Positions 1-7,059 of a DNA stretch of 18,038 nt are shown here, piece after piece. The position numbers and the translations under genes were made by a program. The notes under the pieces are model-generated. The model was not told the origin of the DNA, made no database searches, and saw nothing but the letters and a program-made list of their open reading frames with translations. Source of the DNA: Nitrosomonas sp. (lineage in GTDB: Bacteria > Pseudomonadota > Gammaproteobacteria > Burkholderiales > Nitrosomonadaceae); NCBI GenBank assembly GCA_029881855.1, contig JAOULU010000005.1, positions 1 to 18,038 of the forward strand. Direction: 5' to 3'. Every line of letters starts with the position of its first letter. The stretch's first letter is position 1.

Positions 1-571
1 TTAGTACATCATCGAGTCGCGCTGCCGCCCAGCCGAAATTTTGATAACGCGCATTACGATAACCCCACATGGCATCCAATGTGTTGACTAAGCGGTAAGC
101 GATGGCACCTGGTGCACCAGCAACGATGAACCAGAAAATAGTGGCAAAAATGGCATCATTACCATTTTCTAATACCGATTCGATGGTGGCTTTAGCGATG
201 TCACCTTGTTCGAGCTGGCTGGTGTCACGGCTCACCAGCATGCTGACTTGATGACGTGCATCGGGTAAGTTGCCAGCGATTAATGCGTTTTGCACGTGTT
301 TGGCGTGAACACCAAGGCTTTTCCAGCCGATGGCGAAGTAGAGCAACAAAATGTCTAGTGTCCAGTGCCAAGGCAGTGATTGCATCATGACGATCAATGG
401 AACCAGTAACAATAAAACAGCGATCAGACCATGTAGGGCGCTATCCGCAAAAAGCCAGTGTTCGACCATTTTTGCGAGATTGCCGAAGCCAACCAGTGGA
501 TGGAAATGGCGCAATTCATCTAGCCAATAATCGAGTAACAACGCGGCAAAAATAATCAGCGTGATGCTCAT
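1..571 (-). CDS. cbiB: Adenosylcobinamide-phosphate synthase CbiB/CobD (partial, 3' end outside window)
   Basis: This is an integral inner-membrane enzyme that joins adenosylcobyric acid to an aminopropanol moiety, giving adenosylcobinamide (phosphate) in late B12 synthesis. The frame is open from ATG at 571 to the window edge, about 190 codons of a family usually slightly over 300 residues long, so the C-terminus is missing. Visible family motifs are HPLVGFGN near residue 24, SRDTSQLEQGDIAKA, ESVLENGNDAIFATIFW and YRLVNTLDAMWGYRN, with hydrophobic membrane segments near the N-terminus and after ESVLENG. The start codon overlaps the bluB stop codon in an ATGA arrangement, so the two are probably translationally coupled. 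It is the last visible gene of the riboswitch-controlled operon, and further cob genes probably lie to the left. Identification is by motif recognition. Confidence 0.93.
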   Translation of the reverse strand, partial: MSITLIIFAALLLDYWLDELRHFHPLVGFGNLAKMVEHWLFADSALHGLIAVLLLLVPLIVMMQSLPWHWTLDILLLYFAIGWKSLGVHAKHVQNALIAGNLPDARHQVSMLVSRDTSQLEQGDIAKATIESVLENGNDAIFATIFWFIVAGAPGAIAYRLVNTLDAMWGYRNARYQNFGWAAARLDDVL

Positions 572-1224
572 GGATCAGTATCGCCCCAAGTATTGTGAAA
601 TAGCAGGTCTTGCAATGGTTGTTCTTCTGTCCAGCCTTCTTGTACCAGCATCGGGGCAGAATAAAATTCAGCAACATGACCCAGACACAATATCGCCACG
701 GGTTTGCTGCCGGTGGGCATAGTGAGCAATGCGGCAAGTTCGCCAGGGTCGAATAACGACACCCAGCCCATCCCCAATCCTTCTGCACGCGCGGCTAACC
801 AGAGGTTTTGAATCGCGCAGGCGACGGAAGCTAAGTCCATTTCTGGCAAGGTGCGACGGCCAAAGATGTGTTGTTCACGGTCATCAGCGAGTGCAGCCAC
901 CAGTAATTCACCACAGTTGCGGATGCCTTCCACTTTTAAGCGCATGAATGCTTCGCCCCGCTCTCCCAATGCTTCTGCGGTGCGCTCGCGTTCTTTGTCC
1001 ACGATGTCTACTATGGCCGAGCGCAATTGGGTATCCGTGATGCGAATGAAGCGCCATGGCTGCATTAAACCCACGCTGGGCGCTTGATGTGCCGCAGCGA
1101 GTAGGCGTTTGAGTATCGTTGGGTCAACTGGGTCGGGGAGGAAATGACGCATGTCGCGGCGTTGTGCAATGGCGCGGTAGATGGCGGCGCGTTCTTCGTT
1201 GCTATAACGATGATTGTTGCTCAT
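568..1224 (-). CDS. bluB: 5,6-dimethylbenzimidazole synthase BluB
   Basis: This flavin-destructase of the nitroreductase fold cuts FMNH2 with O2 to make 5,6-dimethylbenzimidazole, the lower ligand of B12. The 218-residue product is close to the usual BluB length. Diagnostic stretches are RRDMRHFLP (22-30), HQAPSVGLMQPWRF (46-59), the TLPEMDLASVACAIQN helix (125-140) and EGLGMGWVSLFDP (148-160), which correspond to the FMN and substrate pocket of BluB rather than ordinary nitroreductases. The start at 1224 follows an SD-like GAGGTGA that overlaps the cobO stop region, and the gap to cobO is 11 nt. Its reaction needs O2, which suggests an aerobic or microaerobic host that finishes its own B12 lower ligand or remodels imported corrinoids. 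Position inside the B12 operon supports the call. Confidence 0.95.
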   Translation of the reverse strand: MSNNHRYSNEERAAIYRAIAQRRDMRHFLPDPVDPTILKRLLAAAHQAPSVGLMQPWRFIRITDTQLRSAIVDIVDKERERTAEALGERGEAFMRLKVEGIRNCGELLVAALADDREQHIFGRRTLPEMDLASVACAIQNLWLAARAEGLGMGWVSLFDPGELAALLTMPTGSKPVAILCLGHVAEFYSAPMLVQEGWTEEQPLQDLLFHNTWGDTDP

Positions 1225-1235
1225 GGTGCATCACC

Positions 1236-1841
1236 TCACAAATCAATGCCTTTTTGTGCAGTGATACCCGCGCGAAAAGCGTGTTTGGTGTCGCCCATTT
1301 CGGTGACGGTGTCGGCTGCTTCGCACAAAACTTCCGGTGCGGCGCGCCCGGTAATCACCACATGCTGCATGGATGGGCGGTTTTCAAGATCGTGGAGCAC
1401 GGTTTCCAAATCTAACCAGCCAAATTTGAGTGGATAGGTGAGTTCATCCAAAACCACTAAATTCAACGATGGGTCCTGCAGCATGTCGCGCACCACTGCC
1501 CAGCCTTTGTTCGCCGTTTCAATATCCCGTGCTAGGTTTTGTGTTTCCCAAGTGAAGCCTTCGCCTAATACATGCCAGACAACGCCTTCTTGCTGTCGGA
1601 AAAAGGCCTCTTCACCCGTGTCGGAGCGTCCCTTGATAAATTGTGCGACTCCCGCTTTCATACCATGACCGAGCATACGTGCAACCATGCCAAACGCCGA
1701 ACTGGACTTGCCTTTACCGTTACCGGTGAGTACCAGTAACAAGCCTTTTTCCTGGTCAGCGCGAGCAATGGCTTTATCCACCACTTCTTTTTTTCGCTGC
1801 ATGCGGTTGAGGTGGCGCTGTTCTCGGTCTGGCTTTTCCAT
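1236..1841 (-). CDS. cobO: Cob(I)alamin/corrinoid adenosyltransferase, CobO/BtuR type
   Basis: This enzyme transfers the 5'-deoxyadenosyl group of ATP to reduced corrinoids, a step needed both for salvage and for synthesis. The 201-residue product matches the CobO/BtuR/CobA length (about 200). It has a charged N-terminal helix, a P-loop TGNGKGKSS at 39-47, the Walker-B-like VVLDELTYPL at 129-138, the family motif VVITGRAAP at 161-169 and the C-terminal KHAFRAGITAQKGID. It starts 3 nt downstream of the btuM stop, with the GGGG of the btuM end as a possible ribosome site, so co-translation with btuM is likely. I see no truncation or missing catalytic motif. E. coli calls this gene btuR. Confidence 0.96.
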   Translation of the reverse strand: MEKPDREQRHLNRMQRKKEVVDKAIARADQEKGLLLVLTGNGKGKSSSAFGMVARMLGHGMKAGVAQFIKGRSDTGEEAFFRQQEGVVWHVLGEGFTWETQNLARDIETANKGWAVVRDMLQDPSLNLVVLDELTYPLKFGWLDLETVLHDLENRPSMQHVVITGRAAPEVLCEAADTVTEMGDTKHAFRAGITAQKGIDL

Positions 1842-1844
1842 CGG

Positions 1845-2423
1845 TTACCCCACCGTCGTGTGGCGCTGGTTAGATGGGATTAATGCAAAGGCGGCATGTA
1901 CCACGGTTGCAATGCCAATATAGAAAACGAATGATTCAATATACATTGGGAAGAATTGGATTAAACGACTGCCAAATTCAACCAGTGTGGTTTCTTCAAA
2001 TCGACCTGAGAAGAAGTAGAACCCGCCGCTAGAAAACAGCTCGCAAAGACTTAAACCCACAACAATGCTGAGTGAGAGCGGCATGAAGGTGCGCCATGCG
2101 AATTGATGTTGATTGGCGTACCAGCGACCAGCAAACCACAGTGCGCTATAAGCAGGCAGTAGGAAAATATAGGCTGGTGTCAGACAAAAACCGCTGGCGC
2201 CACCCCAAGTATAAGCCGCAAAATCCAGCCACCAACTGAGTGCGAAAAACCCTAATAATGGCCAAGCTGAACGAAGATAGACGCCGGCTAAAAAGAAGAT
2301 TGCCCAAGAAGCGCCGGGTAGCATATTCTGTAGTGTCGCAAAATGATGACCGCGTGTGATAATCATCAATAAAACCAGTGCAAGGCCGATGGCGATTTGG
2401 CTGCGGGTGGATAGTGTTAACAT
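1845..2423 (-). CDS. btuM: BtuM, solitary ECF-type vitamin B12 transporter
   Basis: This is a small inner-membrane protein of 192 residues with about six hydrophobic segments. It resembles the BtuM family, whose characterised member from Thiobacillus denitrificans imports cobalamin without an ECF energising module and removes the cyano ligand through a conserved cysteine. Here one cysteine falls at residue 80 in GGASGFCLTPAY, the position I recall for the catalytic Cys in that protein; a second Cys is near residue 122. The N-terminal region contains TRGHHFATLQNMLPGASWA, typical of the family. A strong SD (AAAGGAGA) precedes the ATG at 2423. The gene sits between btuB and cobO under a B12 riboswitch, which fits inner-membrane uptake downstream of BtuB. 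No BtuCDF genes are visible in the window. Confidence 0.85.
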   Translation of the reverse strand: MLTLSTRSQIAIGLALVLLMIITRGHHFATLQNMLPGASWAIFFLAGVYLRSAWPLLGFFALSWWLDFAAYTWGGASGFCLTPAYIFLLPAYSALWFAGRWYANQHQFAWRTFMPLSLSIVVGLSLCELFSSGGFYFFSGRFEETTLVEFGSRLIQFFPMYIESFVFYIGIATVVHAAFALIPSNQRHTTVG

Positions 2424-2441
2424 GTATTCTCCTTTATAAGC

Positions 2442-4286
2442 TTAGCTTGAGGGTTGATAACGTAATGTGACGAAAAAGTTTCGTCCAGGCTGATTGAAAA
2501 ATGATGCGGTTTCATAATGTTTGTCAAATAAATTTTCGACTCGTCCTTGCAAGCGCCAGTTTTTATTGATGAGATATTCGGCGCGTAAGTCAAACTTGGT
2601 ATAGCTGTCTAGTTTACGCGTGTTGGCCAAATCATCATAGCGCTCACCTTCGGCCAGAAACATTGCGCCAACTGTATATTTATCAAAGAAGATACGGTTG
2701 GTATCCAAGCGGAAAGTTTGCTCCGCGCGTCTGGCTAATATATTACCTTTATTTGTACCGGAGGAACGGTTCTCGGGGTCGAGGAAAGTCAGATTGCCAT
2801 TGACTTGCCAGCCTTTAATTTGCGTATTTATAACAGCTTCAAGGCCGCGAATACGGGCCTGATTAATATTGCTCGGTGCAAAAATACTCGCATCAAAGGC
2901 AATTAAATTATCAATACGTGTTTCATAGATATTCAATGACCATGTTCCCCAATCTTTTTTTCCATTGACGCCGAGCTCATAACTACGAGATTCTTCAGGT
3001 CGAAGATTCGCATTGCCAAAGCCTGGAAAATAAAGTTCATTGAATGTCGGCGCTTTATAGGCGCTACCAAAATTAGCGGTTAGTCGTGTATTGTCGGAGA
3101 TTGGATAACCCCACCCAGCACCACCTGTAACGCGGTCGCCAAATTGTTGGTTATCGTCGCGACGTAATGAAAGTTGTATATCATGCCTGGCAAATTTTGC
3201 TTGATGTTGACCAAAGATCGCCCAATTATTTCGAGATGTAACGGCATAGTTTGTAGTGCTGTCGACATGATCATTCTGGTAATCAAGCCCCAGGGTGGTG
3301 AGATGATTCTTACCAAAAGTTAAATCATTCAGTAAAGTTACATTGTCGCGGCGGGTATTAAACTGGCTCTGGAAAGTGGTGCCCTGGAAATTATCTGAAT
3401 TTTCCTTGCTGCGACCTGCAATGACGCTGGCTCGCCACATATCTGTGAGTGAATAGCGCATGGTGCCGCCGAGAACCTGTTGTTCGATCTCGGATTTATT
3501 GACAAAGCTACCGTCAAATTTAGTTTTGCCGGCGGAATGCATAAAACTGGCGTCAACCTCTAAACCGTTTTGGAAACGGTAGCCCGCACGTGCTGAACCT
3601 GCGACATTACGGTAGCCATCTCGATCAGGCTCATTAGTAAAACAACCTGCGCCGCCCGGAAATGGTTTGCCGGTACAAGCATTAAAACCACGTGTGCTTT
3701 GTCCGCTTGCGGTTAAATTAAACCAACCTTGTTTGTTACGACCGGACAACCCAGCCGAACCATTCATTGATCCATAGCTGCCGCCGCCGAAACTAAAGCT
3801 GGGTGTTACACCAGCCTTACCTTCACCCTTGCGAGTAAAAATATGAATGACACCACCAATGGCTTCCGATCCATATAGACTGGAACGAGGGCCACGCACG
3901 ATTTCAATGCGTTCAATTTGTTCAATAGGGATATTTTGAAACGCAGCGGTGCCAGTGGTTGCTGAGCCCACCTTGATGTTATCGATCATCACCAATACAT
4001 GGTCAGAGTTGGTACCACGCATGAATACCGACGTGTTTTTACCGGGGCCGCCATTGTTGGCAATGCTGATACCTGGTGCACCACGTAGCAAATCTTGAAT
4101 AGAGCGTGCCTGTTGGCGCTCAATGTCTTTTCTGGAAATAACCGTGACAGAAGCCAGTGATTCATTGGCTGTCTGGGCGGTGCGTGTGGCTGTGACGATG
4201 ACGGGTTCTATCGTGTTGCTAGCAAATACTGTTGGCGTTGATCCAAACAGCAACGCTGTCATAGCTGTTACATGAGAGCTCTTCAT
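2442..4286 (-). CDS. btuB: TonB-dependent outer-membrane cobalamin receptor BtuB
   Basis: This outer-membrane beta-barrel receptor takes up B12 using TonB energy. I place the start at ATG 4286, behind a strong SD (GGAGGA, 4291-4296). That gives 614 residues, the length of E. coli BtuB precursor, beginning with a signal peptide (MKSSHVTAMTALLFG, cut near VFA-SN). The frame remains open upstream to 4580, but that stretch is the riboswitch. Following the signal are the TonB-box-like EPVIVTATRT, a plug domain with SVFMRGTNSDHVLVMID and IERIEIVRGPRSSLYGSEA, and a long barrel with alternating beta strands. The C-terminal strand is RNFFVTLRYQPSS, without the usual final aromatic residue. It is the first gene of the operon, 18 nt before btuM, and its specificity for cobalamin is inferred from the riboswitch and neighbours. 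Confidence 0.94.
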   Translation of the reverse strand: MKSSHVTAMTALLFGSTPTVFASNTIEPVIVTATRTAQTANESLASVTVISRKDIERQQARSIQDLLRGAPGISIANNGGPGKNTSVFMRGTNSDHVLVMIDNIKVGSATTGTAAFQNIPIEQIERIEIVRGPRSSLYGSEAIGGVIHIFTRKGEGKAGVTPSFSFGGGSYGSMNGSAGLSGRNKQGWFNLTASGQSTRGFNACTGKPFPGGAGCFTNEPDRDGYRNVAGSARAGYRFQNGLEVDASFMHSAGKTKFDGSFVNKSEIEQQVLGGTMRYSLTDMWRASVIAGRSKENSDNFQGTTFQSQFNTRRDNVTLLNDLTFGKNHLTTLGLDYQNDHVDSTTNYAVTSRNNWAIFGQHQAKFARHDIQLSLRRDDNQQFGDRVTGGAGWGYPISDNTRLTANFGSAYKAPTFNELYFPGFGNANLRPEESRSYELGVNGKKDWGTWSLNIYETRIDNLIAFDASIFAPSNINQARIRGLEAVINTQIKGWQVNGNLTFLDPENRSSGTNKGNILARRAEQTFRLDTNRIFFDKYTVGAMFLAEGERYDDLANTRKLDSYTKFDLRAEYLINKNWRLQGRVENLFDKHYETASFFNQPGRNFFVTLRYQPSS

Positions 4287-4290
4287 TTTA

Positions 4291-4310
4291 TCCTCCGCGC
4301 TCACCCGCGC
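4291..4310 (-). promoter_or_regulatory. btuB ribosome binding site with adjacent hairpin (possible expression platform)
   Basis: On the minus strand a 5-bp GC-only dyad (CGCGC, loop GGGTGA, GCGCG; about 4296-4311) ends on the first G of the GGAGGA SD of btuB. Such a stem could hide the ribosome site, fitting the translational control common for Gram-negative B12 riboswitches. The pairing is visible; its role is an inference. Confidence 0.45.
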
Positions 4311-4427
4311 GATTGTAAGTTTTGTGGTGTGAAATGCAGAGGAATAAATAATAGACTGGCGGACGAGGACTAGTAAAAGCCAATCCGCTATGCCAATCAT
4401 TGCCCTCCGCAATATCGCAGTAATTAC

Positions 4428-4625
4428 TTCGGGCCGGTCTCCGGACTTATGAGCGGAATAAATCCCAGTTTGAACCTTCCCATGCGGGTTAATCATGCAC
4501 AGTGGCTTAAAACAAACTGTTAACTCATTTACCGTTGCGGGGGCAGTGCTGGCATTGTTTGGAATTAATTTAAAACGCACCAGCTTCCCGTTTAACCTGC
4601 AAAGTAAACTTTGCGGGCACCTGAG
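4428..4625 (-). promoter_or_regulatory. Cobalamin (AdoCbl) riboswitch
   Basis: Read on the minus strand, the leader shows the conserved cobalamin riboswitch blocks in order: GTGCCCGCAAAG (4620-4609), AACGGGAAGCTGGTG (4592-4578), GCCCCCGCAACGGTAA (4544-4529), GCCACTG (about 4505-4499), the CATGGGAAGG block, and the B12 box containing GTCCGGAGACCGGC (about 4447-4433). It ends about 140 nt before the btuB start, which leaves room for an expression platform. It is expected to bind adenosylcobalamin and reduce expression of the whole btuB-btuM-cobO-bluB-cbiB operon. Exact ends of P1 are estimated. Confidence 0.96.
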
Positions 4626-4637
4626 GTAAGAGTGCGC

Positions 4638-4666
4638 AAGTTACAGAAATGGTTGTTGGGTGTCAA
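4638..4666 (-). promoter_or_regulatory. Sigma-70 promoter of the B12 operon
   Basis: A perfect -35 TTGACA (4666-4661) is followed after 17 bp by a weak -10 TAACTT (4643-4638) on the minus strand. Predicted transcription starts near 4631, a few bases before the first riboswitch block, which supports the call. It lies back to back with the toxin-antitoxin promoter. Confidence 0.6.
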
Positions 4667-4695
4667 GTTTTAAGGGCTTGATAGTAAATTTATTC

Positions 4696-4740
4696 TTGTG
4701 AGGACAGTCATATTAGATTATACTAGTCTATTCAACTAGT
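4696..4740 (+). promoter_or_regulatory. Promoter and likely operator of the toxin-antitoxin operon
   Basis: A -35 TTGTGA (4696-4701) and a -10 TATACT (4719-4724) are separated by 17 bp. Two copies of the self-complementary hexamer ACTAGT lie at 4722-4727 and 4735-4740, overlapping the -10 and the expected start site, 13 bp apart. Phd/VapB antitoxins commonly repress their own promoter by binding such paired palindromes, so these are candidate operator half-sites. The sequences are seen; the binding is inferred. Confidence 0.6.
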
Positions 4741-4762
4741 TAACATTGATTGGGGTGTGATA

Positions 4763-5008
4763 ATGATTGAAGTCGGTGCATTTGAAGCCAAAACACATTT
4801 GTCGGCCTTGTTGGATAAAGTGAAGAATGGGGAAGAAGTGTTGATTACCAAGCGCGGAAAAGCCATTGCACGACTTGTCCCTGCTGAACAGGCAGAGCAA
4901 TCTAAAGTAAACGAAGTTATTGATACATTATCTTTGTTGCGTAAACAGGTGCATCTGAATGGTCTGGATTGGAATTGGAAAGGTTTACGTGATGATGGGC
5001 GTCGATGA
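4763..5008 (+). CDS. Phd/YefM (VapB-like) antitoxin
   Basis: This small DNA-binding antitoxin of the Phd/YefM family is expected to neutralise the downstream PIN toxin and repress the operon. I use ATG 4763 (81 residues), which has a GGGG ribosome site 7 nt upstream; GTG 4757 in the same frame would add two residues. The N-terminal half shows the family pattern: IEVGAFEAKTHLSALLDKV, then GEEVLITKRGKAIARLVP. The C-terminal tail, rich in Trp, Lys and Arg (LDWNWKGLRDDGRR), would be the toxin-wrapping segment. The stop codon overlaps the toxin start in an ATGA arrangement, the usual coupling for such pairs. The identity of the family is clear; the exact name of the pair is not assigned. Confidence 0.92.
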   Translation: MIEVGAFEAKTHLSALLDKVKNGEEVLITKRGKAIARLVPAEQAEQSKVNEVIDTLSLLRKQVHLNGLDWNWKGLRDDGRR

Positions 5009-5427
5009 ATGAATTTGTATTAGATTGTTCAATAGCTGTTGCTTGGTTATTTGAGGATGAGGCAACCGCCCAGACTGATGAATTATTGGAGCAATTAAAA
5101 GACAGTCAAGCATTTGTTCCCAATCTTTGGCATTTAGAGCTAGGCAATGTTTTGATACAAGCTGAACGACGCAAACGGATTACGGCGACACAAATTTCAG
5201 CACGTCTCGAACTCTTTTCCCACCTACCCATTGTAACGGATACAGAAACAGATAGCCGTGCATTCAGGGAAATCCTACTGTTGGCACGAACAGAAACACT
5301 TACCACTTATGATGCTGCCTATCTGGAACTGGTTATAAGACGGGGTATTCCACTTGCGACACAAAATAAGGCGCTGATACGCGTAGCTAATCGTATCCAG
5401 GTACAATTATTACCGAAGACTAGGTAA
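5005..5427 (+). CDS. vapC: VapC-like PIN-domain toxin (putative ribonuclease)
   Basis: This PIN-domain protein of 140 residues is expected to act as a metal-dependent RNase held in check by the antitoxin encoded directly upstream. Acidic active-site residues visible are Asp7 (VLDCS), Glu45 (LWHLELGN) and Asp103 (LTTYDAAYLEL). The last strand reads GIPLATQNKALI, so Asn121 stands where many VapC proteins have a fourth Asp (pattern LAT.D..L). This substitution occurs in parts of the family and need not inactivate it. The length is normal and the frame is intact. It starts within the antitoxin stop codon and has no recognisable terminator after it. Confidence 0.92.
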   Translation: MNEFVLDCSIAVAWLFEDEATAQTDELLEQLKDSQAFVPNLWHLELGNVLIQAERRKRITATQISARLELFSHLPIVTDTETDSRAFREILLLARTETLTTYDAAYLELVIRRGIPLATQNKALIRVANRIQVQLLPKTR

Positions 5428-5582
5428 GTTAATAAAATGATGGATGTTAGCTTGATCGGGTTTCTTGTGAAAAAGACATGAATCTGGACTCAACATCGTT
5501 GCAAAAATTTGCATACCCTTGCTTGGGTTTTGTGATAAATAGTAAAAAGACGGCCTTCAATAAATAAACACTCACTGACTAT

Positions 5583-6050
5583 ATGCCCCATTTCTATGCC
5601 TTAGTGATCACTGGTTTGGTTGTGGCAATCTGTGTGGTGCTTCATTATGAAGCCCTACGTTTCATGAGTCAGGTTGTTGGTGAACATGTGCATAGACGTA
5701 TCGGGGTCTTGGTTGTAATGCTCGGTTTACTGACAGCGCATGTCGCAGAAATCATTGTTTTTGCCATCGGTTATATGGTTATGCAACATGGTGCTGGGTT
5801 GGGTCAAATAACGGGTATGGATAACGGGGATTTAATTGACTATATCTATTACTCATCGGTTGTTTATACTACAGTTGGTTTTGGTGATTTATTGCCTGTT
5901 GGCGGTATTCGTATGCTAAGTGCGGCTGAGGGCTTGGTAGGGTTGGCGATGATTACCTGGTCTGCATCTTTTACATTTCTTGCGATGAAACATTTTTGGC
6001 CACATCCACTGGATGAGAAACAAGAGGGGTCGAAAGTTAATGACAAGTGA
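5583..6050 (+). CDS. Small potassium-channel-like membrane protein (Ion_trans_2 type)
   Basis: This 155-residue inner-membrane protein has hydrophobic segments at about 5-25, 42-68 and 110-138 and a pore loop with the K+ selectivity signature TTVGFGD at 96-102. It matches the ion channel domain (Ion_trans_2) family, with one extra N-terminal membrane helix before the M1-pore-M2 unit. There is no RCK/TrkA-N regulatory domain; the C-terminus is a short charged tail (DEKQEGSKVNDK). The start at ATG 5583 has no good SD, but the frame is closed shortly upstream and the protein is hydrophobic from residue 5. A K+-selective role is inferred from the filter. No neighbour suggests a more specific function. 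Confidence 0.85.
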   Translation: MPHFYALVITGLVVAICVVLHYEALRFMSQVVGEHVHRRIGVLVVMLGLLTAHVAEIIVFAIGYMVMQHGAGLGQITGMDNGDLIDYIYYSSVVYTTVGFGDLLPVGGIRMLSAAEGLVGLAMITWSASFTFLAMKHFWPHPLDEKQEGSKVNDK

Positions 6051-6179
6051 TAAATATAAAATTTGATAAATGGGGCTTATTTACAGTAAGTTAATTTATA
6101 GCGTTGGACTAGGGTGAGCATCATTAATAATAAGAAAACTTTTGGTATTTAACTTTCTAAAAGATAGGAGAAAAACAAA

Positions 6180-6989
6180 ATGTCTGTACGATTGCTGGGC
6201 AATAATCTATTGTGTTTGTTTGCGGTTCTGGTGTTCTCTGGATCAGCTTTGGCTGGTCACGCTTGGAGCACTTACCATTGGGCAAGAACCGTAACACCTT
6301 TTCAGTTAAAAGTGATTGATAGTGTTACAGACGATTGGCAGGCAGAATTTAATACGGCATTGGATGAATGGAATGCAGCCGCTGATATTACCTTAGTAGT
6401 GGATAGTGCTGATGACTCTGGTAGAGTACGTAAGCGTTGTAATGCAAAAAATGGACAAATGCGAGTATGTAATGCTGCTTATGGATTTAACAAGTGGTTG
6501 GGTCTGGCTTCAATTTATATTGACAACAATTCGCATATTGTAAAAGGAGTCGCTAAGATGAATGATTCTTACGCCTCGTATTGGGCAATTGAGGGCGAGA
6601 AGAACCACGTGATGTGTCAAGAAATTGGCCATGTCTTGGGTTTGGGGCACACCAGTGAGGATGGAAGTAGTCAGCAAACCTGCATGGACTATTCGTCAGA
6701 TATTAATAGTCAGTGGCCCAATGCCCATGACCTGGAAGAATTGGCCGCTATATATGGGCATTTGGATAGTTATGACAGCTATGATACGGGCAGTACAACG
6801 GACAGTGGCGGGTGTACAGCGCCACCTGGGAAAGGTTGTAATAAAAATGGTGCAGCAGAACCAGTGCCTGTGCCGATGGGTGTGTTAGTACATCGTGGGG
6901 AACACCATGAGATTAGGGTTGCACCAGCTAAAGAGGGTGGACTATGGATTCATCATATCCGCTTGGTGCCAGAAGCCTATCGAGATTAA
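6180..6989 (+). CDS. Secreted matrixin-like metalloprotease homologue with QExxH motif
   Basis: The 269-residue product has a Sec signal peptide (residues 1-25, cut at ALA-GH) and a matrixin/metzincin-like domain. The region QEIGHVLGLGH (147-157) aligns with the zinc motif HExxHxxGxxH, but the first zinc His is Gln147; the codon is CAA. Glu148, His151 and His157 are kept, and a Met-turn-like TCMDYSS (167-173) follows, then NAHDLEELAAIYGHLD. The C-terminal 70 residues contain a Ser/Thr/Gly/Cys linker (GCTAPPGKGC) and a basic tail. A strong SD (AGGAGA) precedes the start and a terminator follows. I recall related bacterial proteins with CQExGH, so Gln may be a family trait, not a new mutation. 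Proteolytic activity is therefore uncertain. Confidence 0.75.
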   Translation: MSVRLLGNNLLCLFAVLVFSGSALAGHAWSTYHWARTVTPFQLKVIDSVTDDWQAEFNTALDEWNAAADITLVVDSADDSGRVRKRCNAKNGQMRVCNAAYGFNKWLGLASIYIDNNSHIVKGVAKMNDSYASYWAIEGEKNHVMCQEIGHVLGLGHTSEDGSSQQTCMDYSSDINSQWPNAHDLEELAAIYGHLDSYDSYDTGSTTDSGGCTAPPGKGCNKNGAAEPVPVPMGVLVHRGEHHEIRVAPAKEGGLWIHHIRLVPEAYRD

Positions 6990-7007
6990 TTGGCTATTTT
7001 AAGTTCA

Positions 7008-7043
7008 AATTTGGCCCGGCAAAAGTCTCTGTCGGGCCAAATT
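7008..7043. terminator. Bidirectional rho-independent terminator
   Basis: A perfect 11-bp inverted repeat (AATTTGGCCCG at 7008-7018 and CGGGCCAAATT at 7033-7043) lies between two convergent genes, with T-rich sequence following on the plus strand (TTAGTTTTAG) and on the minus strand (TTTGAACTTAAAAT). It probably ends transcripts from both sides. Confidence 0.85.
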
Positions 7044-7059
7044 AGTTTTAGATGTGGCG

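Noticed and set aside
4287..4580. In-frame upstream extension of btuB by 98 codons
   Set aside because: The stretch is mostly cobalamin riboswitch sequence, and a strong SD plus signal peptide mark ATG 4286 as the start.
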